A stretch of DNA of 46,900 nucleotides, from NCBI GenBank assembly GCA_025457625.1, contig JALOUA010000006.1, positions 1 through 46,900 on the forward strand, written 5' to 3'. This DNA is from Akkermansiaceae bacterium (GTDB taxonomy: Bacteria > Verrucomicrobiota > Verrucomicrobiia > Verrucomicrobiales > Akkermansiaceae). The notes under the pieces were generated by a model. The model was not told where the DNA came from. It searched no databases and worked only from the letters and a program-made list of their open reading frames with translations. A program made the translations under genes and the position numbers. Each line of letters opens with the position of its first letter. Positions within the stretch are counted from its first letter, which is position 1. Positions 21,018-29,580 of this stretch are shown here, piece after piece.

Positions 21018-21683
21018 ATGACGCGCTGGCGCCCAAACCCGAAGCAATGGATCACCGGCTGTCTGGCCCTGATCGTTTGCCTGTTCGCGCTGCCAGCGTC
21101 CGGCCAGACGCTGAAGGTCAACTTCGCGGATGGTTTCGACTTCCCGGTCGGCAAGCCGAACGCCGACGGTTACTACAAGTCGCGCGGACTGCGTTTGCGC
21201 TCGCCCAAACACTTCGGCGAGGACTGGAACGGCCGCGCCGGCGGCAATTCCGACCTCGGCGATCCGGTCTATGCGATCGCTGAAGGCGTGGTCACTTTCG
21301 CCTACAACGTCCGTGGCGGATGGGGCAACGTCGTGATGACCCGCCATGCCTACCGCGACCCGGCCAGCGGCCAGGTGAAGTTCATCGACACGCTCAACGG
21401 CCACCTCGACCGCATGCTGGTGCGCACCGGCCAGATCATCAAGCGCGGCCAGCAGATCGGCACCATCGGCACCAACTCCGGCATGTATCCGGCCCACCTG
21501 CATTTCGAAATGCGCCACAACATCCGCATCGGCCTGCATCGCGACGTGGCCCCGGACGACATGGTCAACTGGGCGGATCCCACGCAGTTCATCAACCGCC
21601 ACCGCAAGCTCAACCGCGAGTGGCGGCCGGCGGCGATGCCCATCGGCACCTACAAGGAATACAAGGGGTTCAGGGGTCTGTAA
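21018..21683 (+). CDS. Secreted M23-family metallopeptidase
   Basis: Signal peptide; HFGEDWNG...LGDPVYAIAEGVVTFAYNVRGGWGNVVMTRH...GTIGTNSGMYPAHLHFEMR. Confidence 0.88.
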   Translation: MTRWRPNPKQWITGCLALIVCLFALPASGQTLKVNFADGFDFPVGKPNADGYYKSRGLRLRSPKHFGEDWNGRAGGNSDLGDPVYAIAEGVVTFAYNVRGGWGNVVMTRHAYRDPASGQVKFIDTLNGHLDRMLVRTGQIIKRGQQIGTIGTNSGMYPAHLHFEMRHNIRIGLHRDVAPDDMVNWADPTQFINRHRKLNREWRPAAMPIGTYKEYKGFRGL

Positions 21684-21696
21684 GTCCGCCGCCGCC

Positions 21697-22617
21697 ATGG
21701 AATCACCGGAACCGAACCAGACCATCGAAGCAAGCGATGCGCCCGCCAAACCCGGCCTGCGCCAGGATCTCGCGGTGCTGATGAAGGTGCGGCTCAATTT
21801 CTTCGTCCTCATCACCACCTTCTTCGGATTCCTGCTGGCCTCGCGCGGCGGCCCCTTCGAGTGGATGAAGCTGCTGCACACGATTCTCGGCGCGGCGGCC
21901 GCCGCCTTCGGCTCCGCGGCCTTCAACCAACTCATGGAGGTGGATCTCGACGCGCGCATGAAACGCACCGCCGACCGCCCCCTGCCCTCGCGGCGCATGG
22001 ACCCGCTGGTGGCCTTCGGCATCGGCTGGGTGCTTTCCGCCATCGGCATCATCCACCTCGCGGTGCAGGTCGGCCATTTCGCCGCCTACCTCACCGCGGC
22101 GACCATCGCGATCTATGTCTTTGTTTACACGCCGCTCAAGCGCGTGAGTTCCACCAACACGCTGGTGGGCGCGGTGCCGGGCGCGATCCCGCCGGTCATC
22201 GGCTGGGTCGGGGCAGGCGGCGCCCCCGGCTGGGAGGCGTGGTTTCTCTTCGGCCTGCTGTTCTTCTGGCAACTGCCGCACTTCATCGCCATCAACTGGC
22301 TGTGCCGCGACGAGTATGAGTCGGTCGGCTACAAGATGTGGTCGAACGGCGATCTGACAGGCAGGAAAAGCGGCATCCTCTCCGCGGTTTTCGCCCTGAT
22401 GCTCGCGGCGTGGTCGCTGCTGCCGGCTTTGCTCGGCTTCGCCAACCTGTTGTGGACGCTGCTGGGTCCGCTGCTCGCGCTGGTGATGATGGCGCTGGCG
22501 GTGAGGTTCGCCCGCGACGGCGAGCGGACCTCGGCGCGGCGCCTGTTCTTGTTCACCTTGCTATACCTGCCGGTGGCGCTGCTGGTGCTGACGCTGGCAT
22601 GGAGAGTCCGGGCATGA
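21697..22617 (+). CDS. ctaB: Protoheme IX farnesyltransferase
   Basis: LMKVRLNFFVLITTFFGFLLAS...NQLMEVDLDARMKRTADRPLPS...VYTPLKRVSSTNTLVGAVPGAIPPVIGW; UbiA-family DxxxD motifs and TM helices. Confidence 0.92.
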   Translation: MESPEPNQTIEASDAPAKPGLRQDLAVLMKVRLNFFVLITTFFGFLLASRGGPFEWMKLLHTILGAAAAAFGSAAFNQLMEVDLDARMKRTADRPLPSRRMDPLVAFGIGWVLSAIGIIHLAVQVGHFAAYLTAATIAIYVFVYTPLKRVSSTNTLVGAVPGAIPPVIGWVGAGGAPGWEAWFLFGLLFFWQLPHFIAINWLCRDEYESVGYKMWSNGDLTGRKSGILSAVFALMLAAWSLLPALLGFANLLWTLLGPLLALVMMALAVRFARDGERTSARRLFLFTLLYLPVALLVLTLAWRVRA

Positions 22618-22623
22618 GTTGTC

Positions 22624-23340
22624 ATGAGGGAATTGATCGCATCTTCCAAACGCCTCGGCGCCGCCCTCGGCGGACTGCGCTTCAGCGCGCCGGTGGACCG
22701 CGTCTATCAGCCGCTGGATTACGCATGGCGTCCGCATCAGCGCTATTTGGAGAAATATGCCGCGGGCCCGAAACGCGTGTTGTTTCTCGGCATGAACCCC
22801 GGCCCGTTCGGCATGGCGCAGACGGGCGTGCCCTTCGGCGAGGTCGCCGCCGTGCGCGACTGGCTCGGCATCGAGGAACCGGTGGGCAAGCCGCGCAACG
22901 AACACCCGAAGCGGCCGGTCGAGGGTTTCCAGTGCAAGCGGTCCGAAGTCAGCGGCCGACGCCTGTGGGGATTGTTCGCGGAGCGTTTCGACCATGCGGA
23001 ATCGTTCTTCAAACAACACTTCGTGCTCAACTACTGCCCGCTGGTGTGGATGAGCGCAACCGGTGCCAACCTCACGCCCGACAAACTTCCCGCCACTGAA
23101 ATGGAGCCGGTGGAAAAAGCCTGCCTGCAGCATCTCGGCGAGGTCATTTCCATCATGCGGCCGTCATTCCTCATCGGCATCGGCGGCTATGCCGAAGACC
23201 GCCTGCGGCGCGCGGCGCAAACCACCGGCAGCGCCGCGGTGATCGGCCGCATCCTGCATCCCTCGCCCGCATCCCCCGCCGCCAACCGCGGCTGGGCGGA
23301 GGCCGCCTCACGCCAGCTCGCGGATCTCGGCGTGTGGTGA
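22624..23340 (+). CDS. SMUG1-family single-strand-selective uracil-DNA glycosylase
   Basis: VYQPLDYAWRPHQRYLEKYAAGPKRVLFLGMNPGPFGMAQTGVPFGEVAAVRDWLGIEEPVGKPRNEHPKRPVEGFQCKRSEVSGRRLWGLF...LHPSPASPAANRGW. Confidence 0.93.
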   Translation: MRELIASSKRLGAALGGLRFSAPVDRVYQPLDYAWRPHQRYLEKYAAGPKRVLFLGMNPGPFGMAQTGVPFGEVAAVRDWLGIEEPVGKPRNEHPKRPVEGFQCKRSEVSGRRLWGLFAERFDHAESFFKQHFVLNYCPLVWMSATGANLTPDKLPATEMEPVEKACLQHLGEVISIMRPSFLIGIGGYAEDRLRRAAQTTGSAAVIGRILHPSPASPAANRGWAEAASRQLADLGVW

Positions 23341-23396
23341 AGACCGGACTCCACAAGTCTCTTGATTCGCCCATTGGAGAATGTTTTCATACACGC

Positions 23397-23666
23397 GTGA
23401 ACGGCCTGTCCACTTATCTTTTCTGGGATACTCCGGCCGACGCCGTGGACCCGGATCGTCACGCGGCCTGGTTGGTCAGGCGTGTTCTGGAATACGGCTC
23501 TTGGAGTGATTGGCAGTCTCTCGTGGACTATTACGGCAAACCTCGTCTGGCGCGCACCGTCGTCGGCTTGCGCGCGCTCAACCCGCGGGCCTTCGCGTTT
23601 TGCCGCGCCTGGTTCCGACTTCCCGCCACTGACTTCCGATGCTCCACCTCAGCGCAGTTCCGGTAG
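23397..23666 (+). CDS. AbiEi/DUF6922-like antitoxin (start uncertain; GTG at 23334 or 23397)
   Basis: MNGLSTYLFWDTPADAVDPDRHAAWLVRRVLEYGSWSDWQSLVDYYGKPRLARTVVGLRALNPRAFAFCRAWF; overlaps the downstream nucleotidyltransferase. Confidence 0.72.
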   Translation: MNGLSTYLFWDTPADAVDPDRHAAWLVRRVLEYGSWSDWQSLVDYYGKPRLARTVVGLRALNPRAFAFCRAWFRLPATDFRCSTSAQFR

Positions 23667-24247
23667 CCGTTCTCGAGGTTCTGGACCGGGTGGCGCCGTG
23701 TCTGGCAGCGCAGGGGTTTTCACTGGCAGGCGGAACCTCACTCGCTTTGAGATTCGGTCACCGAATCTCGGCGGATCTCGATTTTTTCACCACGGATGAA
23801 TTCGGGGCCAATGATCTCATCGCGAAACTCGGCGCATCCGCGGCCGAAGTGATCGATAAATCCAGTGGAACATTGCGATTGCTTGTCGGCGGAGTGAAAA
23901 TCGATTGCCTGCGTCATGCCTATCCATTGATCAACCCGCCGGATATCATCGGGAGCCTCAGGATGTGGTCGGTGGCCGATGTGGCGGCCATGAAACTCAA
24001 CGCGATCACCAACCGCGGCTGCAAAAAGGATTTCTACGACCTTCATGCCTTGTTGAAACATCACTCTTTGCCCGACCTGCTGGATGTCTATTGCCAAAAG
24101 TATTCGGTAGAGAACCGTTTCATGGTCATCCGCAGCCTCGTGTGGTTCGAAGACGCGGATGACGAGCCGGATCCCATTTCACAGGTGGAAGTCGCTTGGA
24201 CGGACGTGAAAGCCGCGATCAGCGAATCGGTCGCGTGTCTGCGATGA
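23639..24247 (+). CDS. AbiEii/AbiGii-family nucleotidyltransferase toxin
   Basis: FSLAGGTSLALRFGHRISADLDFFTTDEF...WSVADVAAMKLNAITNRGCKKDFYDLHALL: GGT..AL..GHR.S.DLDFF and K.DF.D motifs. Confidence 0.85.
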   Translation: MLHLSAVPVAVLEVLDRVAPCLAAQGFSLAGGTSLALRFGHRISADLDFFTTDEFGANDLIAKLGASAAEVIDKSSGTLRLLVGGVKIDCLRHAYPLINPPDIIGSLRMWSVADVAAMKLNAITNRGCKKDFYDLHALLKHHSLPDLLDVYCQKYSVENRFMVIRSLVWFEDADDEPDPISQVEVAWTDVKAAISESVACLR

Positions 24248-24252
24248 GCCAC

Positions 24253-24624
24253 TCATCCGCGGTTGCGGCGCGCGGCGATGAACGAGCGGATCGCCGCCAC
24301 GAAAAACACCCCGCATGTCAGAAACAGCACGACCGATCCCTGGACGGAGGCCTGCGTGAAATCAAAACCGCGCACCTTGACCGGCATGCAGGCGCCGAGC
24401 ATGCCGATGAGCGCGGCGAGCACGGCGATGTGCATCGCATGCTTGTGCAGCGCGGGTTTGAGCGTGGATGCCAGCCACGCGATCAGGAAGGCCACGCCAA
24501 TCCATGCCGGAATGAGCGCGGTTTTGGAAACCACGCCCGTCTGTGCGTTCGGGGTGCCCTGGGTGTAGCCGTAGAGGCCGACGAGGATGCAGAGGATGGC
24601 GGTGACGAGTGTGAGGTTGCGCAT
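24253..24624 (-). CDS. Small membrane protein of unknown function (four predicted TM helices)
   Basis: MRNLTLVTAILCILVGLYGY...ALIPAWIGVAFLIAWLAS...MHIAVLAALIGMLGACMP...VVLFLTCGVFFVAAIRSFI. Confidence 0.75.
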   Translation of the reverse strand: MRNLTLVTAILCILVGLYGYTQGTPNAQTGVVSKTALIPAWIGVAFLIAWLASTLKPALHKHAMHIAVLAALIGMLGACMPVKVRGFDFTQASVQGSVVLFLTCGVFFVAAIRSFIAARRNRG

Positions 24625-24736
24625 GGTGGTGTGACTCGGGGTTGCGGGATCATTCTCCCGAGCTTGCGGTTTCCTGCAAGCGCGATGGTGGAATTTGCAT
24701 TGACCGCATGCGCCGCCCGCCAAGACTCGCCGCAGC

Positions 24737-25597
24737 ATGAAACATCAGATGCTTTCCCTCCTCCTGTTCGGCCTCGCCAGCCACCTCGCCATTGCCGCGG
24801 AAGGCATCGCCTTCGGCCCGGTGCGCGCGCAGCCCGGCGAACGCGTCCGCCTCACCTCGCGCTCGGAATCCCGTGATGGCGTGCTCGAAATCACCAGGGA
24901 CGGCAAAACCAGCAAGGAAACCATGCGCTTTTTCCGCGAGCGCGAGTTGTGCTGGACCTTCCGCGACCCTGCGGCGGACGGCAGCGTGCGCGGCATGGTC
25001 GAGATCACAAAAATGGACACCTTCACCACCACCACCGTCGGCGGGCGCGAGGAGAAAACCGAAGACCGCAGCCCGCTCAACGGCAGGATGTTTGCGATGA
25101 CCAAGTCACCCAAGGGCGAGTGGTCGTTCGAACTCGACGGCTCGATCCCCCGCCAGCGCATCCAGAAGGAGATCGACGAACTCACCGTCTATCTCAAACG
25201 CCGCTGGTATCCCGAACGCATGGTCAAGGTCGGCGACTCATGGGAATTCGATCCCTCATGGATCCGCATGATCCTCCAGCGGGATCTGGAGCGGGCCCAG
25301 TTGATAGGAACCATGAAACTACGCCAGATCCGCCACACCGCGAAAAAGACCACCGCCGTGATCGATGTCTCGGTGCGCGGCAGCGGCGGCAACTTCCAGG
25401 CGGATGGCACCGAACAGAACGCGAGAATCGAACTCAAGGGCCAGGTCACGGTGGACCTCAAAACCATGCTCGACGAATCACTCGAACTCGATGGCGTGCT
25501 GGAAACCCGCAGCGGCAGAGTGAGCGAATCGAAAAAGGCCAACCTGCCGATCCGCCTCGTCGTGAACAAATCCTTCGTCAGGGGCGCGGGGTTTTGA
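24737..25597 (+). CDS. Secreted hypothetical protein
   Basis: Signal peptide MKHQMLSLLLFGLASHLAIAAEG; no family recognised. Confidence 0.75.
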   Translation: MKHQMLSLLLFGLASHLAIAAEGIAFGPVRAQPGERVRLTSRSESRDGVLEITRDGKTSKETMRFFRERELCWTFRDPAADGSVRGMVEITKMDTFTTTTVGGREEKTEDRSPLNGRMFAMTKSPKGEWSFELDGSIPRQRIQKEIDELTVYLKRRWYPERMVKVGDSWEFDPSWIRMILQRDLERAQLIGTMKLRQIRHTAKKTTAVIDVSVRGSGGNFQADGTEQNARIELKGQVTVDLKTMLDESLELDGVLETRSGRVSESKKANLPIRLVVNKSFVRGAGF

Positions 25598-25624
25598 GAA
25601 ACATCCGTTCAACCGTCCATCCCC

Positions 25625-26866
25625 ATGAAAACCATCCATCTGACGGCGATTGCCGCCATCGCCCTTAGCCAGGCCGCGTCCGCCGAGGCGCCCGCAGCCT
25701 TTGAAACGGCCGTCACGCTCAACGCCGCCGACCTGCTGCCCGCGGAGCAGTTGCGCGGACCCTCGCACCGCGTGCGCGACAGGGTAATGACGGATGGTTT
25801 CCTCGCGCATTTCGAAATCGACACCGACTTCGGCACCTTCGAAGCCGTCGGCGTGCCCCAGGTGAATCGCCGGATTGTGGAAGCCGATGCCATCCGCAAA
25901 CTCGTGGAAACGTCCAAGAGCGACCTGTTTGCCGAAGGCTTGAAACGCTCGGTCAACCAGCCGATCGACGCGGTGAAAAACATCGTCACGGACCCGGTGA
26001 CCTCGATCAAGCGCGCGCCGAAAACCGTCGGCCACTTCTTCAGCAAAGTGGGCGCGTCCGTCGAGCGCGGCGTGGACAGGATCAAGGCGGATCAAGAGGC
26101 CGGCCAAGGCCCGTCCGCCGCGGCAATCGGCAGGGGGGCGAGGAATGCCGCAGGCTTCGACAAGGCGAAACTCGACACCGCCCGCCAGCTTGGCGTGGAC
26201 CCCTATTCGGACAACACGCGCCTGCAGGAGGAGATGGACAAAGTCACCTGGGCCTTCTTCGCCGGCGGCCTGCCGCTGCGCATCGGCGCCGCCATCGCCT
26301 CCGCCGGTGTCGCGGTGGCCGCCACCAACATGGTGGGTGTGCCGGAGGAAACCTACGCCCTCACCCAGGCCGAGCTCGCCTTGCGCGACAACCGGTCTCT
26401 CACGGCCATGGGCCTGAAGGAGGAGGACATCAAGACTTTCCAGATCCAGCCGAACCTCAGCACCACGCGCCGCCACCGCATCGTCAAGTCGCTCGAAGCC
26501 CTGCCCGCCGCCGCCGGCCGCGGGCGCGTCATCCTGCTCGCCAATTCCTGCGAAAACCCGGATCAGGCGGATTTCCTGATCGCCGCGCTCGAGACGCTCG
26601 CACATCGCCAGCGCACCGGAGCGGCCGATTACAAGCAACTCCATGTCTTCGGCCGCCTGCCCGGCGCCACCACCGCCACCGGCATGCTGGAAGTGCCCGC
26701 TCCGGTCGATCACGTCACATGGACCGAACAAGTCGCCGCCTTCGCCAGGCGCGACGACCTCGGCACCGCGCCCAAGTCGCTCATCCACACCGGCAAGCTC
26801 TCGCCCGCCACCGCCGCGGGCTTTGCCGCCGCCGGATGGCAAACGGTCGCCGTGCCTTATCCCTGA
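25625..26866 (+). CDS. Secreted hypothetical protein
   Basis: Signal peptide MKTIHLTAIAAIALSQAASAEA; ARQLGVDPYSDNTRLQEEMDKVTWAFFAGGLPLRIG block. Confidence 0.75.
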   Translation: MKTIHLTAIAAIALSQAASAEAPAAFETAVTLNAADLLPAEQLRGPSHRVRDRVMTDGFLAHFEIDTDFGTFEAVGVPQVNRRIVEADAIRKLVETSKSDLFAEGLKRSVNQPIDAVKNIVTDPVTSIKRAPKTVGHFFSKVGASVERGVDRIKADQEAGQGPSAAAIGRGARNAAGFDKAKLDTARQLGVDPYSDNTRLQEEMDKVTWAFFAGGLPLRIGAAIASAGVAVAATNMVGVPEETYALTQAELALRDNRSLTAMGLKEEDIKTFQIQPNLSTTRRHRIVKSLEALPAAAGRGRVILLANSCENPDQADFLIAALETLAHRQRTGAADYKQLHVFGRLPGATTATGMLEVPAPVDHVTWTEQVAAFARRDDLGTAPKSLIHTGKLSPATAAGFAAAGWQTVAVPYP

Positions 26867-26887
26867 GCCGCAGCCAACCGCCCCGCC

Positions 26888-28219
26888 ATGAACTCCGCCG
26901 TCACTCCGGACGACCTCAACATCACCAACCTCGGCCCGCGCGAAATCCCCTCGCCCGCCAGCAGCCGCGACTTCGCGGAAAACGGCAGTTGCTGGCACAC
27001 CGACGGCGACCGCATCGTGCTCAACGACCACATGGACTCGATCCGCGAGGCCATGCGCATCGACATCGACCCGCCATCGATCGAGCTCGCCGGCCCGCGG
27101 CGCGAGATTTTTTTCAACCCGGCGGAAACCTGCATCGCCATCGTCACCTGCGGCGGCCTCTGCCCGGGCATCAACGACGTGATCCGCTCCATCGTCATGC
27201 AGGCGTATTACACCTACGGCGTGCGACAGATCCTCGGCATTCAATACGGCTATGAGGGACTCGATCCCTCGTTCGCCCACAAGCCGGTCGAACTCACGCC
27301 GGACGCGGTCATGAACATCACCAGCTTCGGCGGATCCATCCTCGGCACCTCGCGCGGCAAACGCGAGGTGAAGGTGATGGCCAACCGTCTCGAAGCGCTC
27401 GGCGTCAACATTCTTTATGTCATCGGCGGTGACGGATCGCAGCGCGGCGCGCAGGCCATCCACCAGGAACTCCAGCAGCGCGGCAGCCGCATCGCGGTGG
27501 TCGGCGTGCCCAAGACCATCGACAACGACATCATGTTCATGGACCGGAGCTTCGGCTACCAGACCGCGTTTGCCGCGGCCTTCCACGCCGTCAAATCCGC
27601 GCACACCGAGGCACGTGGCGCGCGCAACGGCATCGGACTGGTGAAACTGATGGGCCGCGACTCGGGTTTCATCGCCTGCTCCGCCGCACTGGCCACCGGC
27701 GAGGCCAATGCCGTGCTCATTCCCGAGGTCCCCTTCCGCCTGGAGGGCGAAAACGGCCTGTTTTCAATCCTCGAACAACGCCTTGCCGCCCGCGGCCATG
27801 CGGTGGTCATCGCCGCGGAGGGCGCGGGCCAGGATTTGATCCCGGACGCGGATCACGCCACCGACGCCTCCGGCAACAAGCTCCACGCCGACATCGGCAT
27901 CTTTCTCAAGGAACAGATCGCCGGCCATTTCAAGTCGCGCGGAATCGAGGCCAACCTCAAATACATCGATCCGAGTTACATCATCCGCAGCGTTCCCGCC
28001 TCGCCGGAGGACCGGATTTTCTGCCTCAACCTCGGCCGCCATGCGGTGCATGCCGGCATGGCGGGAAAAACCGGCATGGTGGTCGCCCGCTGGCACCAGA
28101 GTTATGTCCACCTGCCGATGAGCCTGGTCACGCGCGGCCGCCGCAAGGTGAATCCCGCCGGCGACCTCTGGCGCTCGGTGATCGAATCCACCGGCCAGCC
28201 CGTGCGCATGGGCGTCTGA
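26888..28219 (+). CDS. 6-phosphofructokinase family protein (GGDGS / PKTIDND type)
   Basis: IVTCGGLCPGINDVIRSIV...VIGGDGSQRGAQAI...GVPKTIDNDIMFMDRSFGYQTA...LMGRDSGFIA. Confidence 0.92.
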   Translation: MNSAVTPDDLNITNLGPREIPSPASSRDFAENGSCWHTDGDRIVLNDHMDSIREAMRIDIDPPSIELAGPRREIFFNPAETCIAIVTCGGLCPGINDVIRSIVMQAYYTYGVRQILGIQYGYEGLDPSFAHKPVELTPDAVMNITSFGGSILGTSRGKREVKVMANRLEALGVNILYVIGGDGSQRGAQAIHQELQQRGSRIAVVGVPKTIDNDIMFMDRSFGYQTAFAAAFHAVKSAHTEARGARNGIGLVKLMGRDSGFIACSAALATGEANAVLIPEVPFRLEGENGLFSILEQRLAARGHAVVIAAEGAGQDLIPDADHATDASGNKLHADIGIFLKEQIAGHFKSRGIEANLKYIDPSYIIRSVPASPEDRIFCLNLGRHAVHAGMAGKTGMVVARWHQSYVHLPMSLVTRGRRKVNPAGDLWRSVIESTGQPVRMGV

Positions 28220-28270
28220 GATTTCCAGCCCCACACCATCCCCGCTGCCGCCGAATCACGCTCAAACCCC

Positions 28271-28591
28271 ATGACCGACACCACACGCGACCACGGAACC
28301 CAGCCGCTCGACGGCTTGCTGACCCGCTGGGACATCAGCAACCACCAATTGGTCGAGACCTCGGTGGAGCAGTTGAACCACAAGCAGGTCCAGCGCGCGC
28401 GCAAGGGCCGCCAACTCACGCTCCACCTCATGCAGAAGGTCGCCCGCACGGTGAATGACGCCGTGCTCGCGAAGATTCCCAAGGACAAACAACCGGACTT
28501 CAAGCCCTACACGCACAAGCATCTCTTCAACTACGCCAAGGACCACAACCCGGCGTGGACCGACCCCAACGAGGCGCTCAGGCAACCGTGA
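28271..28591 (+). CDS. Conserved-looking small protein of unknown function
   Basis: 106 aa ORF directly upstream of and overlapping the oxidoreductase start; no family recognised. Confidence 0.6.
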   Translation: MTDTTRDHGTQPLDGLLTRWDISNHQLVETSVEQLNHKQVQRARKGRQLTLHLMQKVARTVNDAVLAKIPKDKQPDFKPYTHKHLFNYAKDHNPAWTDPNEALRQP

Positions 28592-29574
28592 GCGCGCCGT
28601 GGACCATCGTCGGCCAGGGCCTCGCGGGAACCTGCCTCGCATGGGAGCTTTGGCACCGCGGCGTGGAGTTCCGCATCATCGACCGCGAACGCGGCGGCAG
28701 CTCGCGCGTGGCCGCCGGACTCATCAACCCCGTCACCGGGAAAAATTTCGAACCCACGCCGCGCGTCGCGGAATTCCTGGCGGAGGCGCTGGTTTTCTAT
28801 CAAACGATTGCAAATCTGTTAGAAGGGGAATACTGGCATCCGCTGCCCATCCTGCGGCTGGCGGCCGATGACAGGGAATGGAACAAGATGCTCGCCAAGC
28901 GCGAACGGCCGGATGTCGCCTGCTGGCTGGCCAACCACGGCGCGCCACACGCCATCGACGGCTGGCTCGGCGCGCTGGAAGTCGCCGGCGGCGGCCGCAT
29001 CGACACCCGCGCGTTTCTCGACGCCTCGCGGGATTTTTTCCGCGGGCGCGGAATCTATCAGATGGAGGAAATCACGCGCAGCGGGGACACCCGGCTCATC
29101 TGGTGCGATGGCGCCGCGGGCCTGATCGGCGGCCGCTGCGGCAGCCACCGCTGCGCCAAGGGCGAGATCCTCACGCTCCACGCAAGCGGCTGGTCCGAAA
29201 GCCACATCCGCATCGGCGCGGGCGGTTGGCTGGTGCCGCTCGGCAATCATCGCTTCAAGGCGGGCTCGACATACGAGTGGGACCGGCTGGACGAAAAACC
29301 GACCGGGGAAGGCAGGGAAAAAGTCATGGCCATCGCCCGCAGGCTTGGCGGCAACGCGGATATCGGAATCCTCGCCCACGAGGCCGGAGTGCGGCCGATC
29401 CTGCGGCGCAGCGAACCCATGATCGGCCCGCTCGACATGGGCGGCTGGATGTTCAACGGACTCGGCTCGAAAGGCTCGCTGCTCGCCCCCGGCATGGCCC
29501 GGCGGCTCGCGGAATGGATCTGCCAGGGCATCGGCCCGGAGGTGGGCATGAGATACCGCCACCAAAGGCATTGA
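28588..29574 (+). CDS. FAD-dependent oxidoreductase (DAO family)
   Basis: APWTIVGQGLAGTCLAWELWHRGVEFRIIDRERGGSSRVAAGLINPVTGKNF; GTG start in GTGA overlap with upstream stop. Confidence 0.85.
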   Translation: MSAPWTIVGQGLAGTCLAWELWHRGVEFRIIDRERGGSSRVAAGLINPVTGKNFEPTPRVAEFLAEALVFYQTIANLLEGEYWHPLPILRLAADDREWNKMLAKRERPDVACWLANHGAPHAIDGWLGALEVAGGGRIDTRAFLDASRDFFRGRGIYQMEEITRSGDTRLIWCDGAAGLIGGRCGSHRCAKGEILTLHASGWSESHIRIGAGGWLVPLGNHRFKAGSTYEWDRLDEKPTGEGREKVMAIARRLGGNADIGILAHEAGVRPILRRSEPMIGPLDMGGWMFNGLGSKGSLLAPGMARRLAEWICQGIGPEVGMRYRHQRH

Positions 29575-29580
29575 AGGGAA

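Noticed and set aside
19475-22359. TGTCAGA/TCTGACA as an additional variant of the TGTTAGA motif
   Set aside because: Few copies and a higher GC content make chance occurrence plausible; not included in the count.
25478-27604. 708-aa minus-strand ORF
   Set aside because: Antisense to a secreted protein gene and pfk; shadow ORF.
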